Shown here: one piece after another, positions 46,070 to 57,382 of the stretch | Layout: every line of letters begins with the position of its first letter | How positions within the stretch are numbered: position 1 is the stretch's first letter | Assembly: GCA_025200525.1 (NCBI GenBank) | Contig: CM045760.1 | Location: 47,573,932 to 47,637,931 of the forward strand | Direction of reading: 5' to 3' | From: Camellia lanceoleosa | Taxonomy: Eukaryota; Streptophyta; Magnoliopsida; Ericales; Theaceae | Length of the DNA stretch: 64,000 bases | Notes under the pieces: generated by a model | The model's input: only the letters and a program-made list of their open reading frames with translations | Told to the model about the DNA's origin: nothing | Database searches by the model: none | Position numbers and translations under genes: made by a program

Positions 46070-48251
46070 TGTCACGCCCTCAAAATAAACCCATAAAATA
46101 TAAAATATTTACATGCATTGATTAAGTAAAACATAACCTTATTCCATTCATCAGAGTAATCTTATCAAAAGACATTACATGTAATAACGAAAGTAAATGC
46201 CCTACGGGCTTACATCTTTCCAAGCCAACACTTGGACACAAAAGTCTAAGTACTGACTCAATTACACATTAAGCTCTTAGCTTGAGTTTACATGTAATAT
46301 CAAAACAAACAAAATAACAACTACTCTAAACAGAGTCTTCAACTCCAAATCCTTCCAAGCTAAGTCCTTGGAGGTAGCATATCACCTGAACCTGAAAATG
46401 ATGTTCCCGTATAGGGTGAGCCACAGCCCAACAGAAATATACTAAACCAAATATAAGAATTGACTAAAGCAATAGCATTCGATAGATGGTTAACACTTGT
46501 TAAATCCATTATATGTCTTTACAGTTTTATGACAATAATGTCCATGACACGTTTCTTTTTACGTTATTATTCAACTTTCCAATTATATAGACATGGCTCA
46601 GAACCTGACCAAACAATAATAATGAGATTACATCTCACATTAACATTACTTCCAATATCAACAAATCAAATGAGACCAAGGCTCATACTAAAACACTTCC
46701 ATAAATCAATAAATACACATATTTGCTGTACTAATGGAGTCCATCCCCTTTCTCATCCTAAACAAGTTTGAGAGTCCATCCCCTATCTTCCCTCAAACCA
46801 TGGAGTACATCCACTATCTCCTTCCAAACAATATGCATATACAATGTATTAAACACTTGTCATACACAATATTCAATCAATACACAGATTCGCTGTATTA
46901 ATTCAACTGTCATATCTAATGACTCATTCAATGTGATTAGTTTCAGTTTTCCCTAATCAACATGCAATGTCTACAACAATCACGACTATCCTCCACCGAT
47001 AACCCAAAACAGTTATTTCTAAACAGGAAATAAATGTATCAACAAATGTAAATGCAACATTTTCATAGGTGAGCGATTAAACTATCCAACTATACCATTT
47101 AATCCCATAGTACCCCAATTTCATGAATTAAACTTAATTCCATAATTTTTCCAAAATTAATTATACAAATTAATTTATTACAACAATTAGGGCTTTTCCA
47201 TTTTTTCTCAAAAACCAACCCTAAAGTTCAATTTTATCAACTTGACACTACCAATGTCATTTTTCATGATTCACAATCACATGGAATTTAATATATAAAC
47301 AATTCTCTATTTCTCAAATTATAATACAAATCCTGGTTTTTCCAAAATTACTAAATGACACCAACATATCAAAAATACCAAAACTTAGGACAAAACCTAT
47401 AATATGGAGTAGGAAATCCTTACCTCGAAGTGAAGAACTCAAATGGAGATGATGGAGATGATGACCCAAAATCCAAAGTGCTCCAAACCGCCAAACTCTC
47501 AGATTAAAGTAAAGCTCTCGTGACCCTCTGTCTTTTTAATATAAAACCTAGGGTAGAAACACCCTATAAATAGATGAAACCTAAGAGAGGAGGTGAGTGG
47601 AGGGAGAGAAAACACGGACCTAGGATTCTGAAATCAAAAAGAGGATGAAAAAGTGTATTTAAAACCGTTGCTGCGTATTTAAATAAAACAGTCTTGCTCG
47701 AGCGAAGACTTGGTCGCTCGAGCGACCAGACACAAAGAATACTCGCTCGAGCGTAGAAAGACTCGCTCGAGCCAACAACACGATGCTTCAAGTCTGCAAC
47801 CCAGAAGCACGCTCGAGCGAAAGAATGCTCGCTCGAGCCAACAACACGATGCTTCAGGTCTGCAACCTAGAAGCACGCTCGAGCGAAGAACTCGTAAACA
47901 TACACCTCGCTCGCTTGAGCGAAGGAAAGTTCGCTCGAGCCAAGAAATATAACTCTCAGGTCTATACTAGACGCAGTCGCTCGCTCGAGCGAAGAAACCC
48001 TGGCTCGAGCGACATACCAAAAACGAAGAGCTCGCTAGAGCGACTAACTGCTCGCTCGAGCGAATGGTCAAAATTCTGGGCAGCAACCCTTTGCTCCCAA
48101 ACATTGCCAACCTATAACAAACCTGCTCAATGCATCCCATAACTCAGAAATACGAAATTAAAGGACGACAACAACAATTATATAACAACAGGATCTATGG
48201 AACCTAAGTCCGGATACAACAACCAAATGGAAAAAGATTGGGGTCGTTATA
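46070..48251 (-). repeat. Solo LTR (2182 bp), target duplication TTCAA
   Basis: Begins TGTCACGCCCTC and ends GGGTCGTTATA; TTCAA lies at 46065-46069 and 48252-48256. It resembles the LTR of element 1 in the palindrome array (47695-48063) and in the 46440-47040 part. It contains GGAG...CTCC units near 46735-46825, the stem-loop at 46984-47002, a donor-like TTCGAGGTAAGGATTTCC near 47425 and an acceptor-side motif near 46390. Confidence 0.93.
47695..48063. promoter_or_regulatory. GCTCGAGC array in solo LTR
   Basis: About fifteen copies of GCTCGAGCGA/GCTCGAGCCA, including a duplicated ~65-bp segment (AACACGATGCTTCA...) at about 47775-47880. This shows unit amplification within the array. Confidence 0.75.
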
Positions 48252-48256
48252 TTCAA

Positions 48257-49167
48257 ACCCACAAATTTTAAAACATGAATTAAACTTTCAAACTCTTGAA
48301 AAATTCATAATGCATGTGTAATTGAAACTCAATGTGATTAATTTCTAAATTAATTTCCAAAAATTTGAACATAGCTCCAATTTCTTATTTTCTTTTTAAT
48401 TACATAAAATTGACTTCAAGCTCTTTCTATTTTCCTTCAAAACATGAAATTAAAGTTATAAATTTCTTAGAAAATCATTTGCATGCATGAAACATTCATC
48501 AAAATCCAACCAATTCTACATAATCAAGCTCAAAACATAATTAAAATCTTGAATTGCTCTAATTTAGATTTTATTAATTTTTCTCATATCAAATCCAGAT
48601 TCAAACTCATAAAACATGAATTAAAATCTCAAAACCTTGAAATTCCATGATACATGTAAGGTTGAATTTTAAATTTATGAAGAATGACACAATCAAACTC
48701 AAACTCAAACTAACTACTTCGAAACTTATTTCCTTAAATCATAGATGTTCCAAAATATGTTTTATTTGAGTTAAACTCTTAAATTACATTACATGTATGG
48801 ATTAATAATCAAAATCAAAACCCATATTTATTCTTTAATTCTTCAAAATTACATGCATGTCGAAATGAGGCCTAAATTCATACAAGATATTCAACATCAA
48901 ACCAAAAATAATCAATTTCCATATTTATTTCCATAACCACGAATCCTAGCTTTATTTTCTATTCAAACCCATTTCCTTACAAATTCCATGGAATTGATCT
49001 TAAACTCTTCTTAATTTCAAGTGTAATGTAAAAATTCTACAAAAATTAAGTATGATTTCATACCTTAAACTTTAATCTCAAGAAGTTTAGTTGATTCCCT
49101 TCTAATTCTCTTGTTCCTCCTAGCTTTTCTTCCCTTAGTTTTTCTTCTCCTTGAGCTAAAATTGCTT

Positions 49168-49222
<55 letters not shown>

Positions 49223-50170
49223 GGGGTTTGCCCAAAACAAATAGGAAGCCACACTCCTTTTTTGTTCTCAATCTCCTTCCATCACAATAATGCTTCCAGC
49301 AAGTAATAAACTAGAGTTGCCTACTCTATCTCTCCTCATGTATACACACTCCTCTCTTCACAATGCACACATGCACACTTATTGAAGTCTCTAGCACAAC
49401 ACTCACATGCTCTCACACACACAGAATGTCTCTGCACACCCTCAGAATTTCTCTACACACCCAGATTTCTCAGCTTGCACACACACCCACATATATCCTC
49501 CGACTCTAAATCATTCTACAATTTAATTTACGGTTAAAATTAATTTAATTAAATAACACTTATTCTTAATAAGTCTTTATTAACAAATAATTAAATTAAC
49601 CATAACTAATCATAAATCTCTCATAATTTAATTAATCTAATTTGACTTTCATTAGAGCCCAATTAATTATATTTAAATTTACCATTCTGAATTAGATTTT
49701 TAATTGAACTCCAAAAAGGCTCCAAATATTAAATTAAACTTATTTTTACCCTCAACTTTGGTTTCTTAAATCATCAAGGCTTCCAATTTCAGATTAAACC
49801 TCAAAGTCTTTGTCAATAAATTACATATTCAATTAAACACTTCATAAATAAATTTAATTCATAATAATCTGAATTCTCAATTCTCATAACTTAATTAACT
49901 CCAATTCGGACCCAATTAATCAAGTCTCAATTTCACAAATCTGAATCGAATATTTAATTAAACTCCCATATGGTCCGATACTCGAAATTAAAATAATTCA
50001 ATTCACCAATTATACTCTCTTGTGCCATTTAGGCTTTCAATTTGAAATTTCAAAATAAATCCTCAATAGAATCATATATGAATCAATCTCCATAATTTTC
50101 ATAAATCCTAGATTAATTTAGAATAATTGGCAATTAAATTTCAAATCTTCTTAATTAATTAAGTGCAAAT
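48257..50170. other. AT-rich DNA, probably the rest of the older LTR-like region
   Basis: No gene was recognised. Fragments such as CATGAATTAAA and CATGCATGAA recur. A (TC)n microsatellite occupies about 49168-49220, and CACA-rich DNA lies near 49340-49500. Open frames across the (TC)n tract encode only Arg-Glu repeats. Confidence 0.5.
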
Positions 50171-50173
50171 CAT

Positions 50174-50885
50174 TATACGCCTTTTATTTTTAGCGAGGAA
50201 ATTATTTTTAGTGACAAAATTAATGAGGAAATTAGTGAGGAAATTATTTGTCACTAATAATCAATCTCCATAATTTTTAGTGAGGAAATTATTTTGTCAC
50301 CAATTTTGGAGGAAAAATTTTGACATATTGGGCGGTAATGGAAAAAATAGACTACTAACTTTTTTTCCCCTTTTATTTTTGTTTATCAAATTTTCTCTCC
50401 CCCCCCCCCTCTTCCTCTCTCTCAAAACAAAACACAAGTTAATTAACTCTTTAAATCTATGGTGACGAAAAGTAGTGAAGAAAATATTTCGTCGCTAAAT
50501 AAGAATAATCCGTGACGAATTATAAAATTTTGTCACATATAATAAAAAGTAAAAATAATTGGTGACGAAATTTATTTTTGTCAATAAATACTTATTTTTA
50601 GGTGAGGAAAAATTAAATTTCGTTACCAAAGATTTTTTCTCTAACTTTTTTTTGGGTGGCGCCAAAATTTTGAGATTTTCAGTGAGAAACAAAATTGTCA
50701 CCAATTATAAAATTATTAGTGAGTAATATATTTCCGTCACCAATAATTTTAAATATTTTAAAAAAATTATTTTTAAATATTTTAAAACTATTTAATGAGA
50801 AATATATTTTTATCGTCAATAATTTTAATATTTTAAAATTTTTACTGACAAAATTATTTTATCACCAACCAATCTTGAGGGGGGA
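50174..50885. repeat. GTGACGAAA-type subterminal repeats, left
   Basis: Many inverted motifs such as GGTGACGAAATT, TTTCGTCACC and GTGAGGAAATTA, spaced by AT-rich DNA. They resemble CACTA-type subterminal repeats and mirror 56460-56965. Clear terminal CACTA bases and target duplications were not found, so the element type is uncertain. Confidence 0.6.
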
Positions 50886-51887
50886 ACTTTGAGATTTGGC
50901 GGTAATTAAAAAAGGAACCCTACAGATTCTCCCCCACCCCTTTTTATTTTTCTGGTGCTCTAGTTTTCCTCTCATCCCTCTCTTGCAAAACACACAAAGG
51001 TATGGCCTCTCTCTCTCTCTCTCTCTCTCTCCTCTGTAGTTATTTAATGGTGGGGTAAGGGTTTTTGGTAACGTGGTGGCACAGTGATAGGGATGGAATG
51101 GTGTAACGGAGGTGCGGTGTGAGAGGAGGGCTAGCGGTGCTATAGTAGGGAAGAAAAAGAGTAGTTTTGTGGTTGTGGATAAGGGGGAAGGAGGCAATGG
51201 ATCTATGGTAGTAGAGGGTTAGAGGGGCTGTGGCAAGGGGCGGAAGGGGAAGTGTAACCAGCTGGGATAGGGGTTCCTAAGGGGAATGAAGAAGTTGGGG
51301 AGCTAGAAGAGGGTTGAGAGAGGGAGACGGTATAGAAGCCCTTGTGTTTGATACAATACTTGTGTGAAACATTGCCGTAATGTTAGGTATTTTAGAGTTG
51401 AAGGGTCATTTTAGTTCACCAAGTTTGAGTTGTTATGTTTGAAAAAATTTCCATCACAAATCCAAGACTTGCATTTTAATTCTCCTTCATTACATTGTAA
51501 AATTGATTTTTTTTTTAAATGTATTCTATAGCTTAATATTGATTTCTTCTATATGGTCACAAATTGCTACTATTTGCAAATTTTGAAAGTAATGAGGTTT
51601 GATTGCTGGACAATCTTTGTGCTTAGTCTTGCTGGTAAAGGCCAAGACTGGGTTTTTAGCCACATTTCATAAAAGATTTCCTTCTTGCAATGTTTGATGA
51701 GTAATTTTCAGGGCTTGCCCAAATAATATGTTTGTAGTCTGTACTCTGTAACACATAGTAATGTTGCTAGTCTTAAATTTATGAATTTGTTGATATCTTA
51801 CTATCACAAGTTAAGATTCCAGGAAGTGGGATTTACCCTATATTGTTTTGCCTGAAACTGCTTTTGTGAATTGGTCTGTGTGGGCAG
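50886..51887. other. Interior of the GTGACGAAA-repeat element, no clear gene
   Basis: Contains a (CT)n tract (about 51009-51031) and a G-rich stretch (51040-51320) that could be a former 5' untranslated region. No confident exon was seen before 51888. Confidence 0.45.
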
Positions 51888-52580
51888 GTTATGTGTACAA
51901 AATACCTTCAAGAAAGAAAAGAATTGGTCCAAGCATTGCACAAGGATATAAAACTCTTTGATCTTCCCAAGATAACTTAGGTTTTTGTATCTCTTATTTT
52001 GTCTGTCACCATATTATTTAGCTCCTGCTTTGTTTCTTAGTTACTAGTTTGATTGGCTCGCTAATGGCGTAATTTCTCTATGATGTAGCCCATGTTGATA
52101 ATCTGGGGAGATCAAGATCAGATATTTTCCACTGGAATTGGTGCACAGGTTAAAAAGGTCAATACAAAGAATTTTATAATTTTAGTAATATTTTTTAGAT
52201 GTAAGGTTTTGTATTTTGGCCCTCTCTAGTTTCCAAGAGGTTGGAAGAAAAGAAAATGATAACTTGTAACCTTTTTTTATTTGCAAGATTTCTTGAGTTT
52301 TAATATCATTTGTCGCCTTGGCAAAGAAGTGGGGTTTTCGCATTTTCTAATGTTTTGAATTGCTTTAAAGTCTGAGGCTTGATTCATTTTCATTGAATCA
52401 TGTTCCGTTTATTTTTTCAAGCATCTAGGTGAGAACACACAACTAGTGATCATAAAGAATGTAGGTCATGCAATCAATGTAGAGAAGTTGCAAGAGATGT
52501 TCAAACATTTGAAGTCATTCCTTGTCGATCCTCTTTCTCCTAAACTCGAAAGCAATGGAAACAACGGCAAGACAGACTAA
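51888..52580 (+). pseudogene. Alpha/beta-hydrolase pseudogene fragment, last three exons
   Basis: Three phase-0 exons can be read with GT-AG borders: 51888-51980 (31 codons), 52089-52157 (23 codons) and 52422-52580 (52 codons plus TAA). They encode the C-terminal part of a plant alpha/beta-hydrolase-fold protein. Landmarks are YLQERKELVQALHKD, WGDQDQIF (family acid-residue region) and IKNVGHAIN (family catalytic His region). The last codon of the first exon is TAG where the family usually has Gln, so the fragment is dead as read. Exons with the nucleophile are missing. It lies between transposon-type repeats, which suggests capture by the element. Confidence 0.72.
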
Positions 52581-54040
52581 AGGATTCAGCAAAAAAAGGG
52601 AATTCAAATCAGGAGCTGTTCTGACCATCCTTATGTGGGTTATACAGAATGTTTTGGACAACACAAGTGATTTAGAGGTTTGATAGTTTTCATTACAGAT
52701 TTTTAAAAAGATATGTATTTTATACAGTAAACAGTGCATATAAAATGAGTCTCATTGGACCTGTGACTATTGCAGAGGCTTTTTAACTATTAGTTGGATA
52801 ATGAAATATTAGTTGGATAATGAACTATTCGCCTTAATATCATTGTAGAACCCGGCTCCAGCCATTGCAAGAACCAAAAGAATCTAAAATAGTTGAGAGT
52901 TTGGGAAATAAGAGACTTGGTGACTTTTGATATTTTATTTTCATTTAATGGTATAAATGGCAACATATTCATTTTGCACTACTGTATATGCAAGCTAAAA
53001 GAATGCCTCCACTTTTCCTTCTCAAGGGGATAATGTTAGTGGATCTAGTAGTTCCAACAGTTCTAGCAGTGACTTTAGTTCTTCTTCAAGTGGTAAATGT
53101 TATTTGTTTTAGTTATTATGCAGTATTTGTATATCTATATTCACCATAATTCGACTGCCCTTTAAAGGTTTCTGTTTGATTGTGAAATACATTTATTAAT
53201 TGAATCTCATACACTACTCGTAGATTCTGATAGTGATAGTTCCTCTACATATGAATCAGATGCAGGGTGTTCACCTAGGAATTGAGTGGATTTTGAATAG
53301 GAGATAGTTGCACTGTTATGTTGGGTACAAAAAAAAAAAATATATATATATATATAGAGGGGGGTACATGCACCAAATGTCCAATAGACGGTCATATAGA
53401 ATAGGGTCAAAGATGTTCTCATTAAGTTTATTTGTAAGAAAACTCTTAAGATGTGCTCTGTATGTAGCTCTATTTCAAGAGGGATAGAGAACAAAATTCA
53501 TGAATGTGACACCAAAATATTTTCTCACAATTCTTGTTCAGTGACATCTAATTAATGCCAATGTGTTTTTATCCATTGCAGATGAAAGCTTGGGCAAAAG
53601 CACAAGATATTAATAGTTTGAAAGATCGAATGATGAACTCATTATCCATAATATTATTGGTCGGCGGTTGCATTCCATCTCTAGGTACGATTATTTTATC
53701 ATGTCTCAGTGGTACTGGATAGTAGTGAAAAGGTCAAAAATTTAAACATCAAAATGCTTAGTATTAGTATATTATGTACAGGACATCAAGGTCGATCAGT
53801 TAACAAGAATGGCTTAAGTTCTTAGGTCAGGAGGCATTTATCTATCATAGATAGTGAATGCTGTAGTTTTTGCGATTTTTTTGCTAAGTTCTTGAATAAG
53901 TTGTAAATATTCTCACGCTTCAATTTTTTTTTTCTTTTATACTTTCCTAAGCAGCTTTCTACTGTGTTCAGATTGAATGCTAGTCATCACACTTCAGTTC
54001 CTAGCTATTTTGTGAAAAATTGATATAGTTTTCCTTTTCT
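52581..54040. other. Transposon interior with Ser-rich exon-like pieces
   Basis: Two short plus-strand stretches near 53030-53095 (GDNVSGSSSSNSSSSDFSSS) and 53222-53275 (DSDSDSSSTYESDAG) are open and Ser/Asp-rich, each next to plausible splice sites. A further exon-like piece starts after CATTGCAG at about 53581. They may belong to a decayed transposon gene; no family was assigned. Confidence 0.4.
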
Positions 54041-54046
54041 GTCAGC

Positions 54047-54255
54047 TCTCTTGAAATACGAAAGCAAAATGAGGAAATTCAGTCACAAAAAGAGGAAATT
54101 ACAACACAAAAATTCAAGCAGAAAATGACGAAATTCAAGCACAAAATAATGTAATAGGGAACATGAATGAATCGATTGAGGAGCATTTGGAAATGACATC
54201 AAGCATCATGGAGTTTCTTAAGAAGCAAGGTTTCCAAAGACAATTTAGAGGATGA
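54047..54255 (+). pseudogene. Coiled-coil remnant, possibly tail of a plant En/Spm-type transposase
   Basis: Open reading gives EIRKQNEEIQSQKEEITTQ, then needs a one-base shift to continue in a second frame rich in Gln/Glu/Asn and ending EFLKKQGFQRQFRG before TGA at 54253-54255. Such Gln/Glu-rich coiled-coil tails are common in plant Ptta/En/Spm-type transposon proteins, and the position inside a repeat-bounded element fits. Assignment is an inference from composition and context. Confidence 0.4.
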
Positions 54256-56110
54256 GGTATCCCATGAACTCGTAGATTGCTTTTTTGGTAAGTCTCGCTT
54301 GTTTTATCTTTTTATTTTTCTCATGTTTGTTAGAATATACTAGTTAAAGCATAGTAGTTTGACTAATTATTAACTAAGATTTAACAAGTTTCCAGATGTA
54401 TTTAATGAAAATAGATTCATTAGTTATTTCTTACTTAGCATGACCCTAGTGAAAATACACACTAACCAAAGTAGAGACAAAACTATGTGTTTACTTTTTT
54501 GTGTATTTTTTCTAGGCAGTGTTGGAGTTACTCTAAGTTAGTGATGTAATTAATAGGACCTTGCCATGTAGAAAGGACCTTCTGGTTGTTAAACTAGACT
54601 CATTGTGTACACAATTTGTATTGACATGGATAGAGCTATTATTTGCTAGCTATTGATGTCTCTGTAACCCAACTTTTGATGTTTCTGTGGATAATTTTCA
54701 CTTGAGAGCCTTCATGGAGATATGCAAGCCCCTTTGCCATTCCCAATATGATGTCGAACTGCTGCTTCCAGCTTAGAATTTGAGTTTGTTTTTCTTTGCA
54801 TGGAAAAAAAAAGTGTCGCCACTTAAAGATACAATTGAAAGAAGGTGCAAGGATATCTCAGATTTTCCTTTATATGCTTTTGTCAATTGTAAAAAAAAAA
54901 AAAAAAAAAGTTACAAGTTTTGGGTCATAACAATGTGAAACTCCATCAGGCAGTAGGATTAATCTCATATAGACAAGTTGATGGTAAAAGTAGTATTAGC
55001 TAAGAGTTTTTTGGAAACTCTTAAAACATAAAGTATGTTTGCGTAGTTTTTTGGAAAGCATGTTTGTGTGGTTTGTTATGTGCTATGATTATATGAATAC
55101 ATCTGTAACTGCAATTTTGAGTGAATTCAGTGATCCTTTAATTTGTGTAATAATGCAAGTTACACAATTAACTCCAATTACACAAATCCAATGATACATG
55201 GGTTCTTCTAAACGTATGAAAAAATGTAAAAATGTGTATTGCTTCCATTTTATTGCAAAAAGATGAAAATAAGCCAAAAATTTAAACAATTCAGTATTTT
55301 ATCTTTAGCCAAAAGCAGCCAAAATTAAAAACCAAAGTAAGAGCCAAAAAAAATCATGAGCATGTTTATAAATAAAAAATAAAAAATCACAATGATTCCT
55401 TATCAAAGAGGATTTGGTCAAGGCTTTTGTTGGGTTCAAATTCATAAACAACAAGGCAGTCTGGACCTTCAATGGTACAACCCAAAAGTCTTACAAAGTT
55501 TTTGTGTTGAATTCTACTGATCAAATTTACCTCATTGAAGAAGTCATCGACCCATTGTCATGAATCAAATGTATCTCAATGCTACATTATATTTTCAAGC
55601 TATTAAATATATTCTGGTATTAGTGATAGTGATATATGGTATTCTTGCAATCTTTTGACATCTTCTGTTATCCGTGTTGCTTTATCATCAAGAATCATCT
55701 CAACTCTTTGAAGTTTTGGATTGTTATATACATTTCTACTAAATTGGTTTATAAAATAAAATTATTTATATATGAGTTTAGATGTAATTCATAATATATT
55801 AATATTTTGTTTATTTTCTGTGCAGATTGGTTTTTGATGACGTTTGGAAGCATACTTGCAAATCAAGATCAGGTGTTGAATTTTTTTCTTGAACTGATAC
55901 TTAGTTCTAGTTTAAACTTAGTTGAGTGTTATTTTTTTTGGTGGACTCCACGTTAGTTCATTTTGGAATTTGTTATAATGGTTTTTTTTATTATACTTAA
56001 TGGATTATTATTAAATTTGTTTGGTGGATATATTTTCATTTATAATATAAATTTTTTAGTGAATTATTTTGTGGAGTGATGTATAATAGCTAGTGGATTT
56101 CTTTGTACAT
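54256..56110. other. Transposon interior without recognised gene
   Basis: AT-rich DNA with a poly(A) run near 54890 and no recognisable coding region. Confidence 0.5.
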
Positions 56111-56113
56111 TTA

Positions 56114-56374
56114 GGTCATGTTTGATTCAAAACTAATAGTGAAGTATTAATAATCCTATTAAATTAGTGTAGCATTCACTATCCAATTGGATTAATATCC
56201 ATTGGATAAATAATCCACCCCTACTCCATTACTAGTAATCCTACAAATTTGTTGGATTAATTATCCGTTGGATTAATAATCCTAAACCAAAATGTTAAAA
56301 CAAACATGGGATAATTGGGCCCACAGATTAATAATCCCAATCCTATGATCTAATCCACCCAATCAAACATGCCC
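56114..56374. mobile_element. Tourist-like MITE (261 bp)
   Basis: Left end GGTCATGTTTGATT and right end AATCAAACATGCCC are imperfect inverted repeats. TTA lies on both sides (56111-56113 and 56375-56377), the 3-bp duplication of PIF/Harbinger elements. The interior is AT-rich, with inverted GGATTAATAATCC-like segments and no coding capacity. Confidence 0.75.
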
Positions 56375-56459
56375 TTAAAAGGCTATTGGGATATGAGCAT
56401 GGATATTTGTGAAATAATAATTTAAATTGAAATATAAAATAAGGAACAAGCTCAGGGAT

Positions 56460-56965
56460 GAATTTTTTTCGTCATTTGTACTTATTATTATGACAAAGTG
56501 ATTATTTGTCGCTAATAAATATGTTTTGTGACAAAATTTATTATAATTTATATATAAAAGATTTCATTGATTTTGTTGTTTGGTGACTAAAAATTTCGTT
56601 ACGTATATATATTTTTGCCACGAAATATATTTCGTTACCCATGTATGACTTTTGGAGACGAAAAATGCCGTCAACTTTACATCTTACCGTGATGAAATTA
56701 TTTCCTCATCAATGATCGACATTTGTGACAAATTTATTCGTCAACTAAAAGTTATAAATATGGTATTGAATAACTATTTGGTGACGAAAATGAGGATTTT
56801 TTGCAACAAAATGTTGTTTTATTTGTGACAAAAATTTTCGTCACTAAAGTAATTTCATTGGTGATGAAATTATTTTTCCTCACGGTACTTTTTAGTGACA
56901 AACATTTAATGACGAAATCGGTGAGGAAAATATTTCCTCACAAATATCTATAGTGACAAAATTAG
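56460..56965. repeat. GTGACGAAA-type subterminal repeats, right
   Basis: Mirror of 50174-50885: GTGACGAAA, TTTCGTCAC and GAGGAAAT motifs in both orientations. Together they delimit an element of roughly 6.8 kb that holds the hydrolase fragment and the MITE. Confidence 0.6.
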
Positions 56966-57310
56966 CTCTTAAATCATTAAAAATAGAATCATAACACATC
57001 CTACAAGTTTACAAAACAGGATTTACTAATCAATTCTCTCATATTTAATTCATCACATTTGTTACTAAAAAAAATAAATAATTTATTTTTAACAACAAAC
57101 TTGTCCAATTTTTAAGAGACGAGTATAATAAGTTGAATGCAATAATTTATATTTTTTGTAGTTAATATACACAAAATAATTGACAAAATAAACAATTTAA
57201 ATCATTAAAAACAGAATCATAATACATCCTACAAAACCTCTGATCGAAATTAGTGGAAAGCCATCCCCTAATTCCTTCTAAGATGGCCCACACAACATGA
57301 TAAACTTTTT

Positions 57311-57350
<40 letters not shown>
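56966..57350. repeat. Direct repeat and poly(T) tract before the LINE
   Basis: AAATCATTAAAAA plus AGAATCATAA is repeated at about 56973 and 57196, about 223 bp apart. A long T run (about 57307-57350) abuts the LINE. No gene seen. Confidence 0.55.
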
Positions 57351-57354
<4 letters not shown>

Positions 57355-57382
57355 ATACATACGTTTTTCTAAAAGAAACTTC

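Noticed and set aside
44183..50170. Single long LTR with defined ends
   Set aside because: The left end is LTR-like, but I found no matching right end or duplication; left as an uncertain region.
51001..51350. First exon of the hydrolase in the G-rich stretch
   Set aside because: No frame gave recognisable hydrolase residues or a convincing splice donor.
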